Made by a program: the position numbers and the translations under genes
Source of the DNA: Crenothrix polyspora
GTDB lineage: Bacteria > Pseudomonadota > Gammaproteobacteria > Methylococcales > Methylomonadaceae
Assembly: GCA_945903675.1 (NCBI GenBank)
Contig: CAMDOP010000096.1
Span: 1-10,608 of the forward strand
Length of the DNA: 10,608 nt
Reading direction: 5' to 3'
The notes under the pieces: generated by a model
What the model was told of the DNA's origin: nothing
Database searches by the model: none
The model's input: only the letters and a program-made list of their open reading frames with translations
Part shown: piece after piece, positions 1 to 6,934 of the stretch
Layout: every line of letters begins with the position of its first letter
Numbering within the stretch: position 1 is the stretch's first letter

Positions 1-264
1 CATAATAAGGTTGCGGCACTCAAGATCAAGTTTTGCAATTTCCTGAGAACAAAAAATACGAAATGTAGCGGTAATGCTTGATTTTAAAGTTTGTTGTAGA
101 TTTAGCGAATCAAGCCAATCAAAAGCCTTATTAACTTCACAAGATTCAAAGCCAGCTTCCAATAACTCTGTTCTAATGACATCACTATCAGGAAACATGT
201 CTACTTCCTCTTCCATATAATTCTCAAACAAGTACATCAAAACATCAAAAATATTTTCTTTCAT
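1..264 (-). CDS. smg: Smg / DUF494 family protein, 3' end cut by the window
   Basis: The reading frame is open from an ATG at 264 to the window edge, giving 88 residues; the family is usually about 155 residues, so roughly half is missing. The visible N-terminus contains IFDVLMYLFENYMEEE, followed by an acidic helix, LLEAGF, and later IAKLDLECRNLIM. These match the E. coli Smg pattern (FDVLMYLFETYIHTE, LTDAGF, RLDASCRGFLL) from memory. No biochemical role is established for Smg. It lies 19 bp downstream of dprA on the same strand, the usual gammaproteobacterial order, and is probably translated from the same message. No strong Shine-Dalgarno sequence is visible before the ATG. Identity is secure; function is not known. 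Confidence 0.88.
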   Translation of the reverse strand, partial: MKENIFDVLMYLFENYMEEEVDMFPDSDVIRTELLEAGFESCEVNKAFDWLDSLNLQQTLKSSITATFRIFCSQEIAKLDLECRNLIM

Positions 265-283
265 AATAGGCTTAGTACTTAAT

Positions 284-1390
284 TTATTTTATTCTCATAT
301 AACAACCGCCAGCGATTGCTTCTAGGTAACCTTGTAGCTCCAAAATCAACAGCATTGAAGAGATAGATTCAATAGATAAATCACTATTTTCAACTAAATA
401 ATCAATAGAAGTTGGGCTAAACATGACACGATTCAATAATGTTTGTTGCTCTAGGTCAAGTGTTGATTGCATAGTAATAGACGGTATTTCATTATCTTGT
501 TGATAAACAACACTTAATTCTTCAAGAATATCTTGCGTTGTTTCAACAAGTTTTGCACCTTCGCGGATCAATGCATTACATCCTCTTGCCAAAGGATTAT
601 GAATAGAGCCTGGAATAGCAAATACCTCACGATTTTGATCTAAGGCCATTTTAGCAGTAATTAATGAACCACTTTGTATAGCCGCCTCAACCACTAGTAA
701 GCCTTGACACAATCCACTAATGATACGATTTCGTCTAGGAAAGTGATTAGATTTCGCAGCAGTTCCTGGCGGAAATTCTGAAACCATGAGCCCCGTCTCA
801 ACAATTTCAAGCGCCAAATCTTTATGCCTAGCAGGATAAATACGATCTAAGCCAGTGCCAGCAACAGCAATAGTATAACCTTGCGCAGCTAATGCGCCAC
901 GGTGACTGGCTCCATCGATACCCAAAGCTAAACCACTGGTAATAACAAAACCGCATTCAGAGAGTTGCTTGGCAAAATTGAAAGCCGTTTCAATACCTAT
1001 AGAAGAGGGATTGCGACTACCTACAATAGCAATTTGTGGTAATGCCAATAATTCAGAATTACCACGTATAAATAATAACGGCGGCGGATCGGAAATTTCC
1101 TTTAACTGATTAGGATAATTTGCATCATTAAAAGTAATAACCCCGTTATTTTCTAGCGCCAACCATTCGAGATCATAAGCAATACTTGCCCAGTCCGGAT
1201 TCTTAATAGCTTGGATAATAGCACTTTTTACACCTAAAGCCGATAAAGCGGCTGTTGATTCAGTATATAACTGCTCAGGACTATGTTGCTGGAGCAAATC
1301 AAGGAACGTTCGAGTGCCAACACCCTGTACACGTGATAGCACTAACCAGTACTTTAACTGTTCATAGATTATATTTGTAGGTGTATTCAA
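284..1390 (-). CDS. dprA: DNA processing protein DprA (Smf)
   Basis: DprA binds incoming single-stranded DNA during natural transformation and loads RecA onto it in the cytoplasm. The 368 residues show an N-terminal helical region with a helix-hairpin-helix-like segment (about 15-50). A Rossmann-like DNA-binding domain follows, with GSRNPSSIG at 124-132, SGLALGIDGASH at 152-163, the basic FPRRNRIISG at 217-226 and SGSLITA at 240-246. A C-terminal winged helix spans about 305-368. Length and domain order are normal for gammaproteobacteria. The start is a TTG at 1390, overlapping the tsaP stop by 4 bp (TTGA), with AAGG about 10 nt upstream, so translation is probably coupled to tsaP. The frame ends with TAA at 284. 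Many bacteria that are not known to be competent also carry dprA, so the gene alone does not prove transformation. Confidence 0.96.
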   Translation of the reverse strand: MNTPTNIIYEQLKYWLVLSRVQGVGTRTFLDLLQQHSPEQLYTESTAALSALGVKSAIIQAIKNPDWASIAYDLEWLALENNGVITFNDANYPNQLKEISDPPPLLFIRGNSELLALPQIAIVGSRNPSSIGIETAFNFAKQLSECGFVITSGLALGIDGASHRGALAAQGYTIAVAGTGLDRIYPARHKDLALEIVETGLMVSEFPPGTAAKSNHFPRRNRIISGLCQGLLVVEAAIQSGSLITAKMALDQNREVFAIPGSIHNPLARGCNALIREGAKLVETTQDILEELSVVYQQDNEIPSITMQSTLDLEQQTLLNRVMFSPTSIDYLVENSDLSIESISSMLLILELQGYLEAIAGGCYMRIK

Positions 1391-2502
1391 GGCGTCTTAG
1401 CCTTATCCAATAAATGTATGTCTTGATTAGCGCTCATTACCAAAGCATAACTCACTCGTTCAAAAGTACGAAAAACCATTAACGATCCAATTTGCTCATC
1501 GGGAAGCTTAATCATATCGTTGTTATTGATTTGATAAGGATCTTTTATACGTTGATCATTTTCAACAATAGTTAAAACATGTCCTTCCAAAATGCCATCT
1601 TGAATGCCTTTATCAATAGCAACCACATCTAAAGACCCTATTTGTGAAACGCCCCCAAAAACACGAATAATATTAGCGCTTACATTAATTTTCGGAGGTT
1701 TTGGAAAATAATTTAAAGTAAACTCTTCATCAGTTTTCGGCATGACCAAGTCACCATGCAGAACTTCACTATTTGATTGAGTAATGATTAATGTGGATGG
1801 CTCCGCCAAATTTAACAATGTAACGTTTGCAATATATTGGAGATCATACCCTAACACTTCATTACTATCTGGACTGATATAGCTATCACCTTTACGAAAT
1901 ATACTATAGGCTTGGCTATCTGACTGAATTAAACCATTTGCATAAATCTTATCACCAACACCAGCAATCAGATGATCTGAAGCAATATCAACGATATAAG
2001 CACCATTAGTCGACTTATTATCAGGCACCACTTTAGAGTGATTCAAAAATGCAGCTATCTTCTCATAAGGAATTAAAGTAATTGCCTGTTTAACGGATGC
2101 TTCACGAATACAAGGTATTAACTTTCCAGCTTTTGAAACAGAAAAATCAGATCGGCCTTTTGTTGTATTATTGTCTTCAAGAATACACGTTGATAGGCTT
2201 ACATCTTGATCATGCGGACTTTTTTCTAACAAACTAATTTTCGGCTCACCATTGATCATGGTTAAATAAAGAGTATCACCTGGATATATACGGTTAGGCG
2301 TTTTAATTTGATTATTGGTCTTCCATAGCTCAGGCCATTGCCAAGGATGCTTTAAAAACTTACCCGCTATGTCCCATAAGGTATCATTTTTTACTACGGT
2401 ATATTGGTTAGGATGTGCAGGGTTTAAAGGGATTTCGTTAGCGTAAACGTTTATGCTGGTGATAAAAACAACCATTAATCTAAACAAAATTTTCTTAGTC
2501 AT
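1387..2502 (-). CDS. tsaP: LysM-domain exported protein, TsaP-like (type IV pilus secretin-associated)
   Basis: The 371-residue product begins with a Sec signal peptide (KK, a hydrophobic core, then a probable cut at VYA|NE near residue 21). A LysM peptidoglycan-binding domain follows at about 34-80, with YTVVKNDTLWDIAGKFL, the PWQWPELW stretch and RIYPGDTLYL. The rest is a beta-rich region without transmembrane segments. This layout, and the position just before dprA, match TsaP (Pseudomonas PA0020 and relatives), which anchors the type IV pilus secretin to peptidoglycan in the periplasm. The ATG at 2502 is supported by AGGA six nt upstream. The 3' end overlaps dprA by 4 bp. The LysM call is certain. 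The TsaP assignment rests on architecture and neighbourhood and is probable; no pilus genes are in view. Confidence 0.82.
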   Translation of the reverse strand: MTKKILFRLMVVFITSINVYANEIPLNPAHPNQYTVVKNDTLWDIAGKFLKHPWQWPELWKTNNQIKTPNRIYPGDTLYLTMINGEPKISLLEKSPHDQDVSLSTCILEDNNTTKGRSDFSVSKAGKLIPCIREASVKQAITLIPYEKIAAFLNHSKVVPDNKSTNGAYIVDIASDHLIAGVGDKIYANGLIQSDSQAYSIFRKGDSYISPDSNEVLGYDLQYIANVTLLNLAEPSTLIITQSNSEVLHGDLVMPKTDEEFTLNYFPKPPKINVSANIIRVFGGVSQIGSLDVVAIDKGIQDGILEGHVLTIVENDQRIKDPYQINNNDMIKLPDEQIGSLMVFRTFERVSYALVMSANQDIHLLDKAKTP

Positions 2503-2537
2503 GATGATTCCTATGGAGTCTTTTTAGTCTTAACGAT

Positions 2538-2565
2538 TTGAAGTTTATATGAATTCAGTTAGAAT
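2538..2565 (+). promoter_or_regulatory. candidate sigma-70 promoter for fmt
   Basis: TTGAAG (2538-2543) and TAGAAT (2560-2565) are separated by 16 bp and match the -35 and -10 consensus at 4 and 5 of 6 positions. Transcription would start near 2572, leaving a leader of about 70 nt before the fmt ATG. The site lies in the 142-bp divergent gap between tsaP and fmt. A TATAAA on the other strand (2544-2549) falls inside the spacer and could be the -10 of the tsaP operon, but no convincing -35 accompanies it. This is a visual match only. Confidence 0.4.
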
Positions 2566-2644
2566 TTCTGCACAGTATTCGACATTCGAATAGCATCTAA
2601 TTAATAACAACTTAGAAATATCATCAACTGGAAACAATCTGATT

Positions 2645-3580
2645 ATGAAGATTATTTTTGCTGGCACCCCTGAATTTGCGGTGCCCAGTTTACAAACGCT
2701 ACTCGATTCTAACCATGAAGTCTGTGCTATTTACACCCAGCCTGATCGTCCAGCAGGTAGAGGTCAACAATTACATATTAGTCCAGTTAAAGCGCTCGCT
2801 TTAACTCACTCTATACCTGTATTTCAACCTCTTAGTTTTAAAACTGATGAGGATTTAGAGCAGTTGCTCTCCTTCAATGCCGATTTAATGGTGGTCGTCG
2901 CTTATGGCATGATCTTAACTCAAGCTGCATTGGGTGCTCCTAAATTAGGTTGCATTAATGTTCATGGATCATTATTGCCACGCTGGCGCGGAGCTGCTCC
3001 TATTCAGCGAGCATTAATAGCGGGTGATGCTAAAACCGGCGTTACTATTATGCAAATCGTTCGCAAACTTGATGCTGGCGATATGTTACATAAAGAAGAA
3101 TACACCATCGATAATAATGATACCGCTAGCATGCTTCATGACACTCTGGCCACTTTAGGTGCAATAGGCTTGGCTAAAGTACTCACACAGATAGACTCTG
3201 GGGTAATACAGGCCGAACCTCAAGATGAAAGTTTAGTCACTTATGCAGAAAAACTAACAAAAAGCGAAGCTGTAATTGATTGGCAACAATCAGCCCATGA
3301 AATAGCCTTAAAAGTAAGAGGTCTCAATGCTTGGCCAGTCGCTCAAACGCACTATCAAGATAAAGTACTACGGATATGGGATAGCGTAGCCTTAGAAACC
3401 TCTGCTAAAGAACCATCAACATTAAGTCCAGGCACGGTCTGTTGCGCAAACAAAACGATGGACGTAGTCACTGGAAAGGGCATTTTACGCTTGCTTGAAA
3501 TACAGTTGCCTGGAGGAAAGCGCATGAACACACAGGCATTCCTGAATGCTCATGCTATGCAGGGCGTAAAATTAGGCTAA
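2645..3580 (+). CDS. fmt: methionyl-tRNA formyltransferase
   Basis: Fmt transfers a formyl group from 10-formyl-tetrahydrofolate to Met-tRNA(fMet), making the initiator tRNA used in bacterial translation. The 311-residue product has the normal family length. The N-terminal Rossmann-type catalytic domain starts with IIFAGTPEFAVPSL. It contains the tRNA-recognition loop QPDRPAGRGQ (about 32-41) and the catalytic set N105, H107 (INVHGSLLPRWRGAAPIQ) and D143 (LDAGDM). A C-terminal OB-like tRNA-binding domain follows from about 205, with KVRGLNAWP and PGGKRM. The ATG at 2645 is preceded only by a weak GGAAA about 10 nt upstream. In many gammaproteobacteria fmt sits between def and rsmB, divergent from the LysM-dprA genes. 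Here the divergence is kept, but neither def nor rsmB is present. Confidence 0.97.
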   Translation: MKIIFAGTPEFAVPSLQTLLDSNHEVCAIYTQPDRPAGRGQQLHISPVKALALTHSIPVFQPLSFKTDEDLEQLLSFNADLMVVVAYGMILTQAALGAPKLGCINVHGSLLPRWRGAAPIQRALIAGDAKTGVTIMQIVRKLDAGDMLHKEEYTIDNNDTASMLHDTLATLGAIGLAKVLTQIDSGVIQAEPQDESLVTYAEKLTKSEAVIDWQQSAHEIALKVRGLNAWPVAQTHYQDKVLRIWDSVALETSAKEPSTLSPGTVCCANKTMDVVTGKGILRLLEIQLPGGKRMNTQAFLNAHAMQGVKLG

Positions 3581-3600
3581 ATGCGATAGTGTTGCCCTAG

Positions 3601-3639
3601 ACAGGTCTGGTTACCTTACACTAACCAGACCTGTTTTTT
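3601..3639 (+). terminator. intrinsic terminator of fmt
   Basis: A perfect 13-bp stem (3601-3613 with 3622-3634) encloses an 8-nt loop and is followed by five more Ts (3635-3639), 20 bp after the fmt stop. It is the clearest rho-independent terminator in the window. It also faces the 3' end of psd. On the minus strand the stem is not followed by a T tract, so it mainly serves fmt. Confidence 0.93.
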
Positions 3640-3670
3640 ACACATAAAACTATGAGACTTTTAGGCCAAT

Positions 3671-4531
3671 CTAATCTACGCGTTTAGCTATCATTTCTCC
3701 AAGCTTAACTATCTTATCTGCTACAAAATCACTATCCCATTGCACTTTATTGTTTGCAAATAACACAATAATCGTAGAGCCCATATTAAAGCGCCCCATT
3801 TCTTCACCCATTTTGAGTGTAGGTGCGTTTTCCTTGTAATCCCAAGTTTGCACTGAACTGACACTGGGCGGCGTAACAACCCCGTGCCATACAGTTTCTA
3901 TACTAGACACAAAGATAGCGCCCACTAAGACTAAAGCCATTGGCCCTACTTCCGTGTCAAAGATAGCAACCACACGTTCATTTCTTGCGAATAATCTGGG
4001 AACAGAGCGAGTGGTCGCGGTATTAACACTGAATAAGCGACCAGGCACATGTACCATTTCTCGTAACGTACCTGTTAAAGGCATATGTAGGCGATGATAA
4101 TCTTTAGGTGACAAATAAATAGTCGTAAACACGCCATTATTGAAAGCTTTAGCACGCTCTTCACAGCCACCTAGCAAATCTAGTGCGGTATAACTTTTTC
4201 CTTTAGCTTGAAATATTTCACCGTCAGAAATAATACCTGCTTGGCTAACAGCACCATCGGCAGGACAGGCAATCGCATTTGCTTCTGTCGTTAACTGCCT
4301 AGCATTAGGATTTAATTCACGAGTAAAAAAATCATTAAAACTTTTATAGACATTAATGTCGGGTTGTTTAGCCTCAGCCATATTAACCCCGTAATGCCTG
4401 ATAATCTGTTTGATAAACAGATTTTTCCATGGCTTATTTTCACAATGGGTTAACGTGCTCATCATTTTAGATAAAGCATGATGCGGTAAAATGTATTGTG
4501 GTAATGTCGTTAAAGCGTCTTTAAGAGTCAT
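3671..4531 (-). CDS. psd: phosphatidylserine decarboxylase proenzyme
   Basis: Psd decarboxylates phosphatidylserine to phosphatidylethanolamine at the inner membrane. The 286-residue product has the bacterial long-form length. Visible landmarks are FNDFFTREL near 66-73, CPADGAVSQ (D92), YLSPKDYHRLHMP (H146, H149) and FNMGSTIIVLF (249-258). Self-cleavage between G251 and S252 should give a large beta chain and a small alpha chain whose S252 becomes the pyruvoyl cofactor. D92, H149 and S252 fit the known catalytic triad. The usual LGST motif reads MGST here, a conservative change. The ATG at 4531 has no clear Shine-Dalgarno sequence. The gene is convergent with fmt and lies 157 bp downstream of queF, with an inverted repeat between them. 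Confidence 0.96.
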   Translation of the reverse strand: MTLKDALTTLPQYILPHHALSKMMSTLTHCENKPWKNLFIKQIIRHYGVNMAEAKQPDINVYKSFNDFFTRELNPNARQLTTEANAIACPADGAVSQAGIISDGEIFQAKGKSYTALDLLGGCEERAKAFNNGVFTTIYLSPKDYHRLHMPLTGTLREMVHVPGRLFSVNTATTRSVPRLFARNERVVAIFDTEVGPMALVLVGAIFVSSIETVWHGVVTPPSVSSVQTWDYKENAPTLKMGEEMGRFNMGSTIIVLFANNKVQWDSDFVADKIVKLGEMIAKRVD

Positions 4532-4562
4532 GAGTAATCAATGAAATAGTCGAACAGATCTT

Positions 4563-4583
4563 TTGCTAAGCGCTCACAATCAA
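4563..4583 (+). repeat. isolated copy of the 21-bp palindromic motif, upstream of psd
   Basis: TTGCTAAGCGCTCACAATC matches the unit of the array at 6935-7268. Its first 12 bases differ by one from the unit at 7187. It sits about 30 bp upstream of the psd start codon. Matching was done by eye. Confidence 0.35.
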
Positions 4584-4587
4584 AGAG

Positions 4588-4644
4588 AATTAATGTGTTT
4601 GGTAAGTTGAATGGCGAAAAAATGCAAACCAAACCACATTAATT
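4588..4644. repeat. 16-bp near-perfect inverted repeat between queF and psd
   Basis: The left arm AATTAATGTGTTTGGT (4588-4603) and the right arm 4628-4644 are reverse complements except for one extra base in the right arm. They enclose a 24-nt loop. Read on the minus strand, the T-rich stretches lie before the hairpin and inside its loop, so it is not a standard terminator. It could be a queF transcript end, a regulatory dyad for psd or an mRNA hairpin; the sequence does not decide. Confidence 0.6.
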
Positions 4645-4650
4645 AAAAAA

Positions 4651-4671
4651 ACCGTAAGCGCTTTGTGTAGA
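4651..4671 (+). repeat. second isolated copy of the 21-bp motif, just downstream of queF
   Basis: ACCGTAAGCGCTTTGTG shares the core TAAGCGCT with the copy at 4563 and with several units of the 6935-7268 array, with the conserved A and T in register. The two copies flank the inverted repeat at 4588-4644. The match is short and could be chance. Confidence 0.28.
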
Positions 4672-4688
4672 GTCAGAAAAGAATAGAA

Positions 4689-5078
4689 TTAAGGCAGATT
4701 AACTAACTCTGGAGCCTGCCATTGCTTATCTTTATGTTCAACAATAACTGTTGTGTAAATGCCACCACGGACATTAAACTCAGCGCGTATACGCATAAAT
4801 TTGGGAGAAATTGCCGCAACGATATCATTAAGAATTTCATTAGTCACCGCTTCATGAAAAGCACCTTGATCACGAAATGCCCACATATAAAGCTTAAGTG
4901 CCTTTAATTCCACACACAAGGCACCAGGTACGTATTCAATTTGAATCGTCGCAAAGTCAGGTTGCCCAGTTTTTGGACATAAACAAGTAAACTCTGGAAT
5001 ATCAATGCGTATGGTGTAATCACGATTGGGCTGTGGATTAACAAATGTCTCTAAATCTTTAGTGGGTCTTGTAGTCAT
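4689..5078 (-). CDS. queF: NADPH-dependent preQ0 reductase (7-cyano-7-deazaguanine reductase), unimodular type
   Basis: QueF reduces the nitrile of preQ0 to the aminomethyl group of preQ1 in the pathway to queuosine, a tRNA wobble base. At 129 residues it is the short, single-domain (B. subtilis-like) form, not the two-domain E. coli form of about 280 residues. The tunnel-fold domain shows FTCLCPKTGQPDFA with catalytic C34 and D41. The QueF signature ELKALKLYMWAFRDQG begins at E57, and FHE (74-76) contributes to substrate binding. The ATG at 5078 has only a weak ribosome binding site. Its neighbours, a response regulator gene upstream and psd downstream, have no obvious metabolic link, and other queuosine genes are not in view. 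Confidence 0.95.
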   Translation of the reverse strand: MTTRPTKDLETFVNPQPNRDYTIRIDIPEFTCLCPKTGQPDFATIQIEYVPGALCVELKALKLYMWAFRDQGAFHEAVTNEILNDIVAAISPKFMRIRAEFNVRGGIYTTVIVEHKDKQWQAPELVNLP

Positions 5079-5148
5079 TGTACTTATAGGATAAATTTGA
5101 AAGTAACCAGATTTTAACAGCTTTAAGAAGATACAACGAACCTATTCA

Positions 5149-5793
5149 CTAAATTAAGGCTGTTTCAAAATACCCTACTTTATAAGCCAATCGCGTTAAC
5201 TCAACATCATTTTTTATTTTCAGCTTATCGTAAAGCCTATAACGATAGGTGTTGACAGTCTTATCGCTCAATATCAACATGTCAGACATTTCTTTAATAG
5301 ATTTACCCTGCAGAATTAAAGTGACTACTTCAGTTTCTCTGCGAGAAAGCTTTAAAAAAGGTGACTCATAATATTCGGGTAAGCAACGTGAAGCAAGGTT
5401 ATAAACTGCTTCAAAACTTAGATATTGATCTCCAGCCACCACTTTACGAATAGCATTAATCATTTCCTCAACAGGCGAATCTTTTGAAATAAAACCTGAT
5501 ACACCCAATTTAAATAATTCCGGTGGAATATAGTTATTATTATTGACAGAGACAACAATAATTTTAGCCGCCGCATTGCTCTTCAAGATTTGACGGCAAG
5601 CCTCAATGCCACCAATGCCAGGCATATCAATGTCCATCAATACTACATCAATTAACAATGCCGATACTTTTTCAACGGCCTCTTCTCCTGATTTAGCAAC
5701 ACCTACAACAGCAATATCATCGCAAGCATTCAGTAGCGCTTCAATGCCTGTGCGGACTAATTGATGATCATCAGCAAGTAAAATTTTTATCAT
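5149..5793 (-). CDS. gacA: two-component response regulator, GacA/UvrY/LetA family
   Basis: The product (214 residues from the ATG at 5793) has a receiver domain followed by a LuxR/NarL-type helix-turn-helix. The receiver shows LLADDHQLVRTGIEALL, the phospho-acceptor D54 in VVLMDIDMPGIGG, S82 and the conserved K104. The DNA-binding part runs from about 149 (LSRRETEVVTLILQGKSIKEM, then SDKTVNTYRYRLYDKL and NDVEL). TVNTYRYR and the overall pattern are typical of GacA, which, with a BarA/GacS kinase, activates CsrA-sequestering small RNAs. A GTG at 5799 would add two residues, but GGAAGG ends 5 nt before the ATG and directly abuts the GTG, so the ATG is preferred. Unusually, uvrC does not follow. 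No cognate kinase gene is present. Confidence 0.9.
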   Translation of the reverse strand: MIKILLADDHQLVRTGIEALLNACDDIAVVGVAKSGEEAVEKVSALLIDVVLMDIDMPGIGGIEACRQILKSNAAAKIIVVSVNNNNYIPPELFKLGVSGFISKDSPVEEMINAIRKVVAGDQYLSFEAVYNLASRCLPEYYESPFLKLSRRETEVVTLILQGKSIKEMSDMLILSDKTVNTYRYRLYDKLKIKNDVELTRLAYKVGYFETALI

Positions 5794-5917
5794 AACCACC
5801 TTCCATTATTAATTCTAAAATAGAAATTTATTAAACGCACTGTGCTCACAAACACTTATAGATGTTGACTTACTCTAAGCTAAATTTTTTTAATTAAAAT
5901 CCGTAGCCGTGAACACA

Positions 5918-6688
5918 CTACAACTCTTTACTTTGTACATTAAGAAAATTTCTATAATCAATAGACACTTTAAGGCCTGCAAACCGGCCACTCATGCCAA
6001 TTAATTCATCCGTTTTTTTATCAAAACGAATTTTGATCTCATTAAGCGCTCTATCTTCATAACCTTTTTCTATATGGTGTGTATTCAATAAAAAGTGATA
6101 TCGATACACTTCCATTTCACCTTCATCGGTAATATCCAATGGTTCTCCTAATTGAGCGATTACCGACGCTTTTTTAGGTAATTGATCAGAAATCTTAGTT
6201 AACAACTCGCTATTAGCGTGTAGCTGTTGTTTCTCTTTATCAATCGTAGCACCACCAATAGAACGTAACGACACCTCAAGAAATTTAGGCGGTGCAATCT
6301 TTAAAAATAATGATGAAAAAGACCACGCTGTTAGCAAGCCTTCTTTATTAAAATTTAACTCCGAATAAAAACTAATTTCAGGAGCTATCAACTTATTGTT
6401 GGTATCAATCTTACGAAACAAATACCTCCATCGCCTACCTTCCGCAGTAACTGTATCCTCGCTAGCATAAAGCTTAGATAAAGAAACAAAATCTTTACTA
6501 TATAAAATAGGTTTTTTAAACTGCAAGGTGAAATCATCGGCACTGACTACCGAAAAATAACGATCAAATTCATCCATTTGTAGATAAGTTTGATAGGCTC
6601 GCAGCCAATACATACAGCCCGACAATGTTCCTGCCAACAACACCAAGCTAATAATACGTGCAAAGCGCTTAATAGTTTTTGTCTTCAT
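5918..6688 (-). CDS. putative outer-membrane lipoprotein, unknown function
   Basis: I do not recognise this 256-residue protein by name. The N-terminus is a lipoprotein signal: basic residues, a hydrophobic stretch and the lipobox LSGC with the lipidated C25. The next residue is Met, not Asp, so export to the outer membrane is expected. The mature part is soluble and mixed alpha/beta. Near 170-225 the stretch SVIAQLGEPLDI, VYRYHFLL and IRFDKKTDELIG resembles the BamE/SmpA-like fold, in which a short helix and an LG-P turn precede beta strands; this is weak similarity by eye. The ATG at 6688 has no good adjacent Shine-Dalgarno; AAAGGA lies beyond a small hairpin (6697-6712). The gene is upstream of the gacA-like gene, separated by about 125 bp. 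Confidence 0.82.
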   Translation of the reverse strand: MKTKTIKRFARIISLVLLAGTLSGCMYWLRAYQTYLQMDEFDRYFSVVSADDFTLQFKKPILYSKDFVSLSKLYASEDTVTAEGRRWRYLFRKIDTNNKLIAPEISFYSELNFNKEGLLTAWSFSSLFLKIAPPKFLEVSLRSIGGATIDKEKQQLHANSELLTKISDQLPKKASVIAQLGEPLDITDEGEMEVYRYHFLLNTHHIEKGYEDRALNEIKIRFDKKTDELIGMSGRFAGLKVSIDYRNFLNVQSKEL

Positions 6689-6696
6689 ATTCTGAT

Positions 6697-6712
6697 ATAG
6701 CCTAATGGCTAT
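6697..6712 (-). promoter_or_regulatory. small hairpin in the leader of the lipoprotein gene
   Basis: ATAGCC and GGCTAT pair around a 4-nt loop 8 nt upstream of the start codon. The only Shine-Dalgarno-like sequence (AAAGGA) lies on the far side of the hairpin, so folding would bring it nearer to the ATG. A functional role is speculative. Confidence 0.3.
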
Positions 6713-6739
6713 TCCTTTAAAGGCTTATAAAACCACTAG

Positions 6740-6768
6740 TTTACAGCGACTTAACCAATCATTATCAA
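6740..6768 (-). promoter_or_regulatory. candidate sigma-70 promoter for the lipoprotein gene
   Basis: On the minus strand TTGATA (6768-6763) and TGTAAA (6745-6740) are separated by 17 bp, matching the consensus at 5 and 4 of 6 positions. Transcription would start about 45 nt before the ATG at 6688. Visual match only. Confidence 0.4.
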
Positions 6769-6934
6769 TATGACTACAAATACATAAACTAAAAGTGCTT
6801 ACCCACTTAAGATGGCTTACAGAATAGTGGAATACAATCACTCCTACAATTAGTAGTAATACCTATATAGACCCTGATGAGTAAATAAACGGAGTGTTAC
6901 CAACTTTTAATGTAGCTATAGCCTTATTTTTTAA

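Noticed and set aside
4722..4907. Short plus-strand frame antisense to queF
   Set aside because: It lies wholly inside the queF coding region on the other strand, and no start signal or known motif supports it.
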